DNA from: Capillidium heterosporum
Lineage: Eukaryota; Entomophthoromycota; Entomophthoromycetes; Entomophthorales; Capillidiaceae
Direction: 5' to 3'
Assembly (NCBI GenBank): GCA_016630905.1
Contig: WBMQ01000006.1
Location: 620,001-684,000, forward strand
DNA: 64,000 nt
Shown: piece after piece, positions 23,637-34,256 of the stretch
Numbering within the stretch: position 1 is the first letter of the stretch
Layout: the number at the start of each line of letters is the position of its first letter
The notes under the pieces: generated by a model
Seen by the model: only the letters and a program-made list of their open reading frames with translations
What the model was told of the DNA's origin: nothing
Database searches by the model: none
Position numbers and translations under genes: made by a program

Positions 23637-24471
23637 ATTCAACTTGTGTTTAGTTTGTATACACTGTTCGAACACCTGTCTTCCGTGATACGTATTCTTA
23701 TACATTAGACAAGGGTAATTTTGCTCTTGTAACGGATCGTAGGTCGCAGAGTGCATCTTTAAATTATGAGTATCGTGAAACGATTTGTTACAAAAGAGAT
23801 GTCGGTATTTCAAGTTTAGGTGATGACTTATCCCCATTTAATGATGAAAATATGTATGCGTCATGGAAGGCATACTATAATCTATTGTTACTTGTCTTAG
23901 AGTAATAGGCTTTATCCAAAGCTTTTAGATCACGAATTGTAGGCAATCCTGAGATTACAAGGAGATATAGCATTCGAATGACTGTAAAAGTTGGATGGGA
24001 TTAAGGTGTATTGAAAAAATAGCTTTACTCGGTAACTTTTGAAGGATTTGGTATAGGTTCATGGCTTTGCTCACCTACTTTTCCAGGATCGAGGTAGAAT
24101 ACCGCAAGTCTTTCACCTACCGTTGAACTTGATTAGCTATTCTTCAAACTACTTATTTTACCTACATTTTTAACCTTTAAATGATTTTTTAAATTGTCAA
24201 TAAAGCTGTTCTGAGAGATAGAACACTTGAGCTTTTCCAATCGTATAAGCTTTTGATTGTAACCACTTTGTAGATGCTGATGTAACCCACCTTTATGGAG
24301 GAAAGGACGTCCACAGATCGAATGTATATAGCCTCTTGTTATCACTTCGTTATGGAAATTCAAATAAATCACTATATTCAACACATACTTGAGCTCTTCT
24401 TTGTAAGTGGGAGTTTGAGATATAATTGCATTTACTGACGAATCCTCCTTGGAATTACTTTTACCTATCAA
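23637..24471 (-). pseudogene. C2H2 zinc-finger protein relic
   Basis: Two minus-strand stretches (24471-24133 and 23837-23637) read like C2H2 fingers in which one zinc ligand is lost each time. Examples are HSICGRPFLHKGGLHQHL, KCSISQNSFIDNLKNHL, HLFCNKSFHDTHNLKMH and YPCLMYKNTYHGRQVFEQC. The expected C-x2-C pairs are reduced to single Cys. The two pieces are separated by stops. This fits a decayed transcription-factor gene. A highly divergent active gene with introns is less likely. Confidence 0.45.
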
Positions 24472-25838
24472 CTGGGGTTATTTATTGAATACTGATGAAT
24501 CTCTATCATTAGGGCTATATAATTTTAAATATGGTCTATTTAAATATCTAAAAAGAGAAAATTAATATGAATATAACATTAAAGTTGAAAATTTTACCCA
24601 GTGGCTTTCTATATATTGCTTTACATAGTATCTAGAAATTATTATTAATCTCAAATATAGACGATTATATGCTTTACCTGTCACCTTTCTTTTGGAATAT
24701 AAAAACTTTGATTAGTTGAAGGATGTCTTAGTTTTAAGGGCTGGAGTCGATCACTTCCAATGGCTAGTTGACAAATCGTTGGGGCTGAGATGCTTTAGCA
24801 GCGTTACTTTATCACGATGAATTAAATTTTAAACCTTTTTAGGAGTTGATAGGGCATTGCTCATTGCTCTTGGTGTCAGCCCGATTGTATTTATGACTGT
24901 CTGAGGAATGGGCTGATTTTTCAAGGGTTCTTGTTACTATCTTTTTGTTTGAAAATGGCGCATCGTCGTTTTCTGTTTGTTAACTTTAGGCTATTTATAA
25001 GGACAGCTACGTATATAAGTATATAGTCGGCTCTGTTGGGCTTTTTCTAGTTCTTGTAGGCTTTGAGAAAGGTCTAGAAATTAAGTATTGCAAAAAGCTG
25101 ACTTGTAAAGTCCATCTCAAAACGATGCACTAAAATTCCAAATTAATTGCGCTCTAAAGTAATCAAAATATATAAGTAGGATATAGTTTATTTGAAACTT
25201 ATTAATAAAATCTAGTTTTACCATCCTATTGAGCAAATGGAGATGCTTTCCTTTGCTAAGATCTCCCTTATAATGAAATAGGTAGTGTATTTTAGAAATA
25301 CATACTACCCTATTCACTTTACCATAAGTTACAAAAGTCATAACTGAATTTGTAATATTGCCCAACAACGTTAAAAATTAGAGCCAGTTGCTCAAGAATA
25401 TAGCCGATCTAACCAATACCCAAACAAAAAATAAGTTTATCCAAAGGTAACCAACATTCATATGAAAGGCATACCTTCTTGAGAAATATAGGCTAGTTCT
25501 AATTAAAAAACTAGTAAAGTATACCAGTTATAAGTCTCAACTTGACGTTATCCAGATTAGCAATTGAAAAAGTACGTTGAATTCGAAGTTGATGCTACAA
25601 TTCTTCCTAACCAAGTTAAAAGTTTATCAAATATAACAACAGTTCATACGTTAAACTAACTTACCTAAGCCTTTAACAAATGTATACGATGTCTAACAAA
25701 AAAGCTATAGCGATGCCTTGTATAAATAGTTGGAGCGCGCTTAAAACCGATCTATATCAGCATCCCAGCACAAAAGTAAAAAGAGCATCTCACCTTATCA
25801 GCATATACATCCTTTATAAAAACTAGAGCATCTCAACA
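24472..25838. other. Intergenic, promoter side of the second twin-CX3C gene
   Basis: No supported gene. Its right end contains the promoter region of the gene at 25839. Confidence 0.5.
25721..25728 (+). promoter_or_regulatory. TATA box
   Basis: TATAAATA lies about 110 bp before the ATG at 25839. Confidence 0.5.
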
Positions 25839-26318
25839 ATGAAATTCGCCACTTTAATCAGCACCTCCATCCTAGTTGCCACCACCTTGGCCCAAGCCAA
25901 CCCCGGTAACAGCAGCGGTAACCTAAACAACATCTCCAGCCACTGTGAAGCCTTATGTAAGCAGTTAGGCGCTAGCGACACCGACGATCTAAATCAGTGT
26001 GTTAAGGAGTGTAACCAAATCGTCACCGCTATCCCTAATCCAACTCAAACTCGATCCCCTAACTCGAGACAGACCTCCAACTCGGCAAGTGGCAGTGCAA
26101 GTGCTTCTGCTAGTTCCGACTCCGCTTCAGTTTCCGGATCAGCATCTGCCTCAGCTTCAGTGTCCGGTTCGGCCTCGGCTGCCAGCTCAGCATCCTCCAG
26201 TTCCAAAGCTATGAAATCGGCTAGTGTCAATAGATCGGCTGATTCCTCCGATGCTACTATGGTAAACGGATTCGTATTGGCTGGTGTTGTAGGTTTGATC
26301 TACAACTGTATGCAGTAA
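25839..26318 (+). CDS. Secreted Ser/Ala-rich protein with twin CX3C motif, paralogue 2
   Basis: 159 residues, single exon. A signal peptide (MKFATLISTSILVATTLAQA) is followed by the cysteine module HCEALCKQLG...NQCVKEC with C-x3-C-x13-C-x3-C spacing, the same as in the 3347-3919 protein. A short Pro/Thr linker, a Ser/Ala/Gly-rich stalk with SGSASAS-type repeats, and a hydrophobic tail (GFVLAGVVGLIYN) preceded by small residues suggest GPI anchoring. The protein is likely O-glycosylated at the wall or plasma membrane. The two paralogues share ends and cysteine module while the stalks differ freely. The function is unknown. Confidence 0.85.
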   Translation: MKFATLISTSILVATTLAQANPGNSSGNLNNISSHCEALCKQLGASDTDDLNQCVKECNQIVTAIPNPTQTRSPNSRQTSNSASGSASASASSDSASVSGSASASASVSGSASAASSASSSSKAMKSASVNRSADSSDATMVNGFVLAGVVGLIYNCMQ

Positions 26319-26858
26319 ATATGGCATTAAAATTTATTAAATCGTATTTTTGAGTTTATTATAGTGTTTATACTTATCTACTTTATTCGATTGGCATGTG
26401 GAATTGAGGTATCAAATTGAATATGATTTGGAAGGTAGAAATTATGGAACTTGTGGGGTAAATGAAACCAACCAATCCAGCCAAGCTATAGAATCGACTT
26501 TTAAACTTTTAACTACCCATTATTTCCACATAATATTGTGGTGCATGAGATTTTGTAATAGTTCTCATCAGATTCGCTTACTCTATTGAACCACTTTGAT
26601 CAGAAAATTTACCCCCAAGCTATCCTATTAAAAGTGCAAGGTATCCAAAAGGAGAAATTTATTAGGGAAGATAGAGCGAGAGTTATACAGAGATACCTTT
26701 ACCCACCAACCCATCAAAAATTTTGAATCAAGTCCTACATTTTACTATAAGCTAAACTAAAACTGACATATGCCACATCTATAAACTATATTAGAAAGGA
26801 TTTGAATCGAATGGTAGCTTCTAGCTGTCGGTAAAGAAAAGATTTCTTTCAATAGAAC
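26319..26858. other. Intergenic between convergent genes
   Basis: 3' flanks of the twin-CX3C gene and of the LDAH-like gene. Nothing else seen. Confidence 0.5.
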
Positions 26859-28431
26859 CTATCGATAGTTTCGAATCCATTTGACTACTTGATCGGCCAT
26901 AGGTTTACTGTGGGCTATCAGATATAAAACAAAGTGTCAATCAGTTGGCTTCAAAGTAAAGTTTTACCTATAACGAAAGCATGAGGGATCTCCAATTTAC
27001 AGAGGTGGGCATTCACTATTATACAAAATACAAAATATCCTAAATAAAGATGCTCTAAAAACTAAAATTATTACCACCGGGTACCTTATCTACCATCTCA
27101 TTATAATATTTTAGTGGTACGAACTCGTCGATCGTCCCATAGTAGAAAGTAAACTTATCCTTATATTCCTTGTAGAATTTTGCATCCAAGTCTAAAATAT
27201 CCTCCATCTCTTGGATTCCTGTATCTATAACGTTTTTGGCGATTGGTGGTGTACTTCAAAGGAAAAGAGGAAAAGAAGTTAAGGATATAGCTTGGTTAGT
27301 GTTGTAAGTATTAGTAGATATAAAAAAGGATATAATAACAGCTTGAAGGCGGTGGCTTCTAAGTAAGCTCTGGGTAAAGTAGTTATCATAGTCAAGGTGG
27401 AGATGACAAATCGTTTGGTAAAAGGGAGTTTTTGGAAGACGTCGATGAGGTTTATGAGCAACTGTCGCTGTTGGGTTTGGAATAGATACTACATAAAAAT
27501 GAACATTACATTTGTTTTCAAATAAATTTACATTGCTGAGTAGATACCCCCCTGTAGAATTTTTAATGTTGTTGATAGTTGGAAACAAAGAGAATATCTG
27601 CTTTATGTTTAACTTGGGTCTGCGTTTCACTACCTATAATCCAAAATCACTAAATATATAATTAATGGTTGCTGTTTGTACCTGTTCCGCTAACCAAGCT
27701 CCATACGAATGCCCCACGATAAACAAGTTGAAGTTGTCGTTGTACAGTTGAACTATCCTATCGATGACCTGACACTTGTGTTCAATTTGATCTTCCATAT
27801 CGAAGCTTTTGTTGGACTCGTAGTTTAGTACTTGAGGGTCACATATGTGGCCTAGGTGACTGACTATAGGGAGGTACGAGAACATAAGGTTAATAAATTG
27901 GATATTTTTGTAAATTATTCAAATGAGCATTTATAATACTGTCAACTATAATACAAGAAATATGCTTCCAGTATCATCAATGTCAAAACACACCCTTTTA
28001 AAAAGCAAAGGTACATTTAGACTTTCGAGAACCTTTGAAATATGCTTAATGTACTATTATCAACCGTATAATAATGATAGATCCAAAGGATGTAGCAAAA
28101 TCCTTAGTATATATTTACTTGAATAGATTTCAAACTTGGCATCCAAACTTTGGTACATACTATCTACAAACACTTTGTAGTAATCGAGGACACCAGGGTT
28201 ACCTAATTTTTGTAAAAGCAAACAGAACCAATTTGAATGAGTATCCTACAACCTCCCTATAAATTTACCAGGTAGTACGATCAAGACGTTGGCTGTAACA
28301 TCAGCTTTCAATTTTATGTTTTCAATGGAGGTGTAGAGTTTGCGCTCAGCGTAGATGGAGGGCCAGTACTGGGCAACTGCTAGCTGTTTTGTCTTTTTGA
28401 TCTCGAAGATGAGCTGGGTGGGTTGGATCAT
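26859..28431 (-). CDS. LDAH-type lipid-droplet-associated serine hydrolase, eight exons
   Basis: Exons (minus): 28431-28269, 28202-28119, 27863-27682, 27633-27532, 27467-27340, 27253-27075, 27015-26968, 26914-26859; 313 residues. All phases agree. The oxyanion-strand motif LPGNPGVLDYY, the ISHLGH segment, the DQIEHK motif, the nucleophile elbow VGHSYGAW, the acid-bearing YYGTIDEFVP and the histidine in IPHAFV followed by MADQVVKWI are all in the order of the alpha/beta-hydrolase family of LDAH (lipid droplet-associated hydrolase). The length fits the family (about 300-330). One intron is long (255 nt) and one donor (GTTATT) is unusual. The enzyme is expected on lipid droplets. Its natural substrate is not settled even in well-studied relatives. 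Confidence 0.8.
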
Positions 28432-29937
28432 AACTTTCGGCTTCGATAATATTGGGATGGTTGTTATAAAGTAGGAAATTGAGGCTTGAGGGTATATTGG
28501 ATGCTTATATAACTACAAGGTGTAGATAGGTTTCGGATGTGAAGTTGGCTTTTGATCGGAACTCTATGTGCATTAAAGAACTGTAAATTATAAAGAAAGT
28601 ATTGGAACGAACATTAAAAATTATATCAACCTAAACTAAAAGAGGAATTTCTGTATGGAAGCCATTGATTTTACTTTTATGTTTCGATTCGTACATCCCT
28701 CTATAGAAAATTGGTAGGTGATAGTATGTTTAGGTTCAAATACGAAATTTCATCGGTTTGCCAACCTAATAATTGGAGCAATATGAACTTTTCTGTACAT
28801 CTACTGAATATTCAATTTAGGATATTGATACTCAACTTTTCATTTTTGGTCTATCATATTTGAACCTATTTGTTTCGAATAGCCTTCCTATTCTATTTTG
28901 AAAATGAAGCTGGGTAGCTAGAATTTCTTTTGAATTGTCGTTATTTCTGAAAAAATAGACCTAAATACATGCTAAGTTTATAATTGCAAAGGTAGGATTT
29001 AGTTTTTAATGCACAAATATCCTAAGAAAAGCGAAAATTACACTTTAGATTACCTGTTCAATATTTATCTCAACGTTTCAAACTATAGTAAACTTTTCGA
29101 AATTTTCCAATGCAGCCAGCATAAACCAACCGCTCACTTTACTACAACTAAAATAACTAGATGCCATTGGAGATAAAACTTTCCGAACTTCTACTCCAAA
29201 AGCTAAAATTGAAATGAACTTCAAGACAAAGCGCTAATCCAATGGTTGATCGCTCAGACTCAACCTCTAACCTATGTTTCAAAAGCAATCGGATACTCGG
29301 TTCCACCAAACCCACTTCAAGTTGTCAACATCTGAGGTAAATCCAATATTCACATTAAATTGGCAAGTTGTAAGCTTTAGTTGTAAAGCAATCTAAGTTT
29401 TAACGAGGGTCCATCTACTATTAAAAACCTATAAAGGGATTTGATAATTTTCTATTCCATACTTATACTAAAAAAGACCTTGGAAAAATAAGGTACGTAA
29501 TAATAAATGACGCTAGCTGAAACACATACATCAATGCTAGGTAAATTTTTGAAAGTTAAAAATATATGCATATAGAATCTATTCAAAATATAGATACCTA
29601 AAAATAACTTCCTTTTCAACTTCGTTTTACTATCATACAAAGGTACAATTCCCGATTTCGCCTTATGCTTTAATACTTTAACGCATCTATATCTACTATA
29701 TTATTTAGGGCTATACTTTCCGAAAGTACTTTGAAAATTATGCTCCAATGCATGTATATACCAAATATAGTCTCGGATAGGAGAAGCTTTAAAGCGATGG
29801 ATTTCGAAATATAAAGTCGAGAACTTATTTCCTATTAATAGTTCTTTATATCACATACCATATTTCTCTCAAAATCTTTATATCTATATAAACTATTCAT
29901 TTCCATCTTTGCCAAACTTTATAAAAGAGAAAAAATT
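28432..29937. other. Intergenic between divergent genes
   Basis: Contains the promoters of the LDAH-like gene and of 515-aa paralogue 2. No further gene supported. Confidence 0.5.
29885..29892 (+). promoter_or_regulatory. TATA box of 515-aa paralogue 2
   Basis: TATATAAA about 50 bp before the ATG at 29938. Confidence 0.45.
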
Positions 29938-31485
29938 ATGAACTTCCTAGACCAGGTTGTCAACAACTACTCCTTCCTAATACCTTTATCCTCAGGTATA
30001 ACAGCATTCCTGTTCAATATCTTCAAGTTTCTAGTTACCTTTCTCGCTGCAAATATACTATTTAAAACACTACTACGTACCAGCCCTGAAAGATATGTGG
30101 AGGAGACAATTCAGACCCGTATCGAACTCTTAATGTTAGGTCAGAAGGTGAAAAGTGGATCTGGATACTCAGTATTATGGGAGCTTTTATACGACGGCAA
30201 GAAACTACAAAGGTTTTGGCCCAACTTCTTACCGATTATATCGTTCCTTCTAACTAACATCTTAATCCTTCAGCTGACTTTATTCTCTATAGAGTCAGTG
30301 TCGTACCTTCAACCTAGGCTGTATCCTTATCAATCCTCGGCGAGTTTAATCTTGGACACCAGTGGCAAGTTGGAAAACAAGTTAAAAGAGATAAATGGTG
30401 GGTACGAAAACCAGAACTTATCTAATTATTTCAAGTACCTTACTTCAACCTCGCCTTATATTGATAGAGATCGACTGTTTACAGAGAATAAAGTTTGTGT
30501 GGCACCTCAATTTTTAGGCACTAGCGATTTAAGCAACACTATATTCGATACAGTATGTCAGTTTGTGGATGTAAATTGTTCGACCTCAAACCTCAAATCC
30601 AATTTCACGGGGGATGCAGCCCCAACCAGCTACCAAATTAGCTACAAACTTGACGACAACACTGTCAGTGAAAGTATAGATAAACCCAAGATTCATAGTT
30701 TTATGATTAATTCCAATGCTTCCAATCCGATCTATAAATTTAGTTATTTGATCCCCAAAGTCAACATCACCTTTTCCAAGTTTCCAGGTCCATGGGATAG
30801 CTACAAAGATCCCAACCAGACATCCAACTTCCAGTATGTAACCCCTTCCAACCACGCATTCGGTGGTTTCCAATTTAAAAACCCTGATGGTGCCAGCATG
30901 CTTTTATGGGGTGGTACCTGCACTACAAAGTTCATCCAATGCAAAGCTAAGGTTGAAAATGGAAATGTAACTGCCTGTAGCGACTTTAAAACCATAGCCT
31001 ATCATGACAATACCGAACTACCGTTCTACACCGATACTTTTACCAACTATGTAGCGTTCAATTTAGCCATGACCTCGTTGGAAGGCAAAATTTTCCAAAC
31101 GTACGCCGACTTGACTCAACAGCTGGTTAGTAAAAGTTTGTTAGCTTGGTATGTAGCTGGTAACATGCCAAATTTGGACATTCAGACTAAAGTAGAGGGA
31201 GTGTTTACCGAAACCCAGTTTGTCATCTACCAGAGGGTGTGCTACCTACCACTTCTCTTGTACTTGGTATGGATTTTGGCATATCTTGGATATTTGTTCT
31301 TCTGTACGAAGCGAAACATGGTGGCTAAGTACGCGTTCGTACCCAGTCAGTTTATATCTTTGTTCAAAGGGATTGGTGAGGTCCGAAGGTTGGAGGTTGT
31401 TGATAATGAAGTGAAGTTGAATGTAGTTGACATTGAAGTTAGGCTGTTGAGCAGGGATAGTAGTAATGAATTTTTTAATGAGTAG
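29938..31485 (+). CDS. Membrane protein of unknown function, paralogue 2 (515 aa)
   Basis: Same length and layout as the protein at 19802-21349: two N-terminal hydrophobic segments, a large cysteine-containing lumenal or extracellular region with NxS/T sites, a C-terminal membrane segment, then a charged tail. The start MNFLDQVVNNYSFLIPLSSG aligns with MSSLDQIIENYSFIIPLSSG of the partner. Coding DNA from about 30863 to 31312 is far more similar to the partner (including silent sites) than the first 900 bp, with about 119 bp identical at 31091-31209. Conserved cysteines include VCVAP, VCQFVDVNCSTS and CTTKFIQC. No known family recognised. Confidence 0.85.
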   Translation: MNFLDQVVNNYSFLIPLSSGITAFLFNIFKFLVTFLAANILFKTLLRTSPERYVEETIQTRIELLMLGQKVKSGSGYSVLWELLYDGKKLQRFWPNFLPIISFLLTNILILQLTLFSIESVSYLQPRLYPYQSSASLILDTSGKLENKLKEINGGYENQNLSNYFKYLTSTSPYIDRDRLFTENKVCVAPQFLGTSDLSNTIFDTVCQFVDVNCSTSNLKSNFTGDAAPTSYQISYKLDDNTVSESIDKPKIHSFMINSNASNPIYKFSYLIPKVNITFSKFPGPWDSYKDPNQTSNFQYVTPSNHAFGGFQFKNPDGASMLLWGGTCTTKFIQCKAKVENGNVTACSDFKTIAYHDNTELPFYTDTFTNYVAFNLAMTSLEGKIFQTYADLTQQLVSKSLLAWYVAGNMPNLDIQTKVEGVFTETQFVIYQRVCYLPLLLYLVWILAYLGYLFFCTKRNMVAKYAFVPSQFISLFKGIGEVRRLEVVDNEVKLNVVDIEVRLLSRDSSNEFFNE

Positions 31486-32918
31486 GTTTTTAGGGAGTAG
31501 TGGGAATGAATGGCAGTTTCAATTGATCTCTTGCATTTTGTAGCTAATCAGCTGCATAGAACCTAATAAATCGGTTTCGATTCAGCCAAGAAGTTAAGTA
31601 TGGCATATCTACAAAGTTTAATTCAAAATACCTTTGATATTTTTGATCGATATATTTGATAAAGCTTAAGCTTATTGCATCCTCTGCTCAAATTTAAATT
31701 CTACTTTATGTTTGTTTTAATCAAAGTTTTAAATTAAACTAGAACGAATTTACCAGTTTAGAATCCGTACCAAGTGAGGAGCTCTTAAATTCCGGTACAA
31801 AAGAACAGTTAGGCTACTGTATACATGTACTCTATCAATTTCACTATTGGTATACTGTATATATTATATAGTACATCTCTCTACTTTATATTAAGCTATT
31901 AATGATAAGTAGATACCACAACTGTGATAACAAAAACTTGAGCTAAATTTGATAATAAAAATTTACATCATTGGACTTCATATTTGTTCCAATTTAAATC
32001 AAATATTTATGCTCTTAATTTCAAATTCTCAATGAGAGTATTGTAAGCAGACATAGCATAACAAAAGTGAATCATTCTAGCTAACTTTACATGTAAATTT
32101 CAATTGAAAAGTTCGTCCCAGATGTAAATATAAAACTGCTTCATTGTAAGCTTGACAAAATTAACCATTTAAGTAAGCACAAGTATCAGATGTGGTTAGG
32201 TAGCCTGTATTGTTCAAATTACCCACCATTACTAGTTATTCAAAATGAACTTCATACAATTCAAGTAGCTTTAAGTTTAACTTGCGGGTTTTTAGTTAAT
32301 TTGACTTTATCATACATATATTTTGAATATGTTTACCTTGGATCTGTACTAAGTTTTTATAAATTTTTTGTATTCAAGTTGAATTGAAATAATCAGGTTA
32401 CTGCATCTAAATCGAAAATTTAGGTTGAAGTCAGTAATATAACGATGAAGAGTTCATGTATAAATGGGTTTATTTAAGGAGCCTAATATAGCAAACTAAG
32501 GGCTACACTACACAGAGAAGTGCATGACAATAAACTCGACCTACTCCTTCAATTTTTATAAAGAAATATACTGGACTCAACTTGGAGCTTCTTTTAGCAA
32601 CTCCAATCCCAAGTCATTTTCCCACTCGATTCCTACTAAGAGCAATTTAGCCTATATCCCTCAATGCTTTACTTTGGAGTAACACATTCTTATACAATAG
32701 TTATATATCATAATTAGAACCACAGATTTCACATATATATAGGTGACATCGGCAAAACCATTCAAAAAACTCAAACATATTGTTAACTCTAAAATATATA
32801 ACCGCAAAATAATTCAAACCATCACATATAAAAATTAATAAATTTATTGACCTTGACAAAGGCAAACACAATTATGTATATTGATAGATTAGTAAAGTAG
32901 AAAAGCTCTAAAATTAAA
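31486..32918. other. Intergenic between convergent genes
   Basis: AT-rich, no supported gene. The right part is the 3' flank of the UNC93-like gene. Confidence 0.5.
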
Positions 32919-34256
32919 TTAAGCCTTGATCTCATGGGTTGGGTTCTCACTATCCTCAGATTCAGAAGTCTCCTTGATGAAGAAGGTGACGAAAGTAGCG
33001 GGGACAACAGCGAAACATAATAAAGCCCAGTTGATGATGAGTTGGATCTTGTGGCTGATAAGCAAGCCATCCAATCTCCAAGCAATGGCTGAACCAGCCG
33101 ACTGGAATCCTTTGTAGAAACCGGCATATCTAGCTAACATCGAGGCATCGTTGGTCTGAGCACCCATGAGCCAGTAGGACCAGGACTGTAGGAGGGCATC
33201 AGCGACACCGAAGACAATATACAAAACGCAGAGGGGTCCGTAAGCCGAGTCACTGAAGTCGATTTTAGGCAAGGTACCGTCAGCAGTCTGGATATCAGTC
33301 TGTAATTGGACAAAGTAGGCACCGATCCACATGGCCATCATTATGATAAAGGTGAGACCTAGGCCGATGAACCCACGCATCCTACGACCGAACTTCTGGT
33401 TGTCGAGTAGAAGACCCAAAAGGTAGGACCCGATCATCTGGGAGCCCCAGTATAGGACGTTGTTCAAGCCACGGGTACGGATGTTGAAGAGGACGCCGTT
33501 GAATCCGTTGAACTGATAAGTGTACAACCAGTTGCTAGCTACGAATAAGGGGATACACAGCAGCATCTTCCACTGAGTAAAGACTTGTAAAATACCTTTG
33601 AACTCTTCGACGACGCTGGGGTAAGATTGGACTTGGACAGTAGTACCATCAGACTTGATAACTTTGGAAGGATGCAGCAACATGAGAGACAGTAAAGAAC
33701 CAACGAACATAATGACCATGAAGGCAATGTAGGTCGAGTCGGTAACACTTTCCAAAGGGTTGTGGTAGTTGACACCGAAAGATATTAAGCCACCCAATAC
33801 ACCACCCAAGTTGAAGATAACCCAGAAGATACCGATGTACTTACCCTTCTCGTTCTCAGTTGGGTAGCCCATCATCAGAGCACCTTGAGCCGACCACAAC
33901 ATACCGGCACCAATACCTAGTAAAGCACCAGCAGTTACGACGAAGGCTTTAGAGGCGATGTAGTTGTAAGCTAAAAAGGAGGCGGCATACAGGATATAAG
34001 TTAGAGTACCGAGGAAGATGGTGAGTTTGGGACCTAGGATGTTGGAGATGGGACCACCGAAGATACCGAAGATTACAAAAGTAGTGTACAAGGCGGTGTT
34101 AGCGTCGGCGGCGATAGTGGGGTCAACTTGGCCACCTCCACCGATACCAGTTAGAGCGTTGAACATACCAGGGCAGGCAAAGCAGATGAATCCTACTATT
34201 ATGTTCTGGATTAAAGCGGTGTTCAGTTTGATCATGGTAGTAATTGCTATGTTCAA
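32919..34256 (-). CDS. UNC93-like major facilitator superfamily protein
   Basis: 445 residues, single exon, about 11-12 hydrophobic segments spread over the whole length and a short charged C-terminus (KETSESEDSENPTHEIKA). The N-terminal part (QNIIVGFICFACPGMFNAL, then GGGGQVDP, and FGIFGGPISNILGPK) is typical of fungal UNC93-like MFS proteins, and the length fits. It is a probable plasma-membrane or vacuolar carrier. The substrate is not known for the family in fungi. The first Met is used, but Met 8 (MIKLNTALIQN) is an alternative. A TATAAAA motif lies about 105 bp upstream. GC and codon use resemble the housekeeping genes, suggesting high expression. Confidence 0.85.
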   Translation of the reverse strand: MNIAITTMIKLNTALIQNIIVGFICFACPGMFNALTGIGGGGQVDPTIAADANTALYTTFVIFGIFGGPISNILGPKLTIFLGTLTYILYAASFLAYNYIASKAFVVTAGALLGIGAGMLWSAQGALMMGYPTENEKGKYIGIFWVIFNLGGVLGGLISFGVNYHNPLESVTDSTYIAFMVIMFVGSLLSLMLLHPSKVIKSDGTTVQVQSYPSVVEEFKGILQVFTQWKMLLCIPLFVASNWLYTYQFNGFNGVLFNIRTRGLNNVLYWGSQMIGSYLLGLLLDNQKFGRRMRGFIGLGLTFIIMMAMWIGAYFVQLQTDIQTADGTLPKIDFSDSAYGPLCVLYIVFGVADALLQSWSYWLMGAQTNDASMLARYAGFYKGFQSAGSAIAWRLDGLLISHKIQLIINWALLCFAVVPATFVTFFIKETSESEDSENPTHEIKA

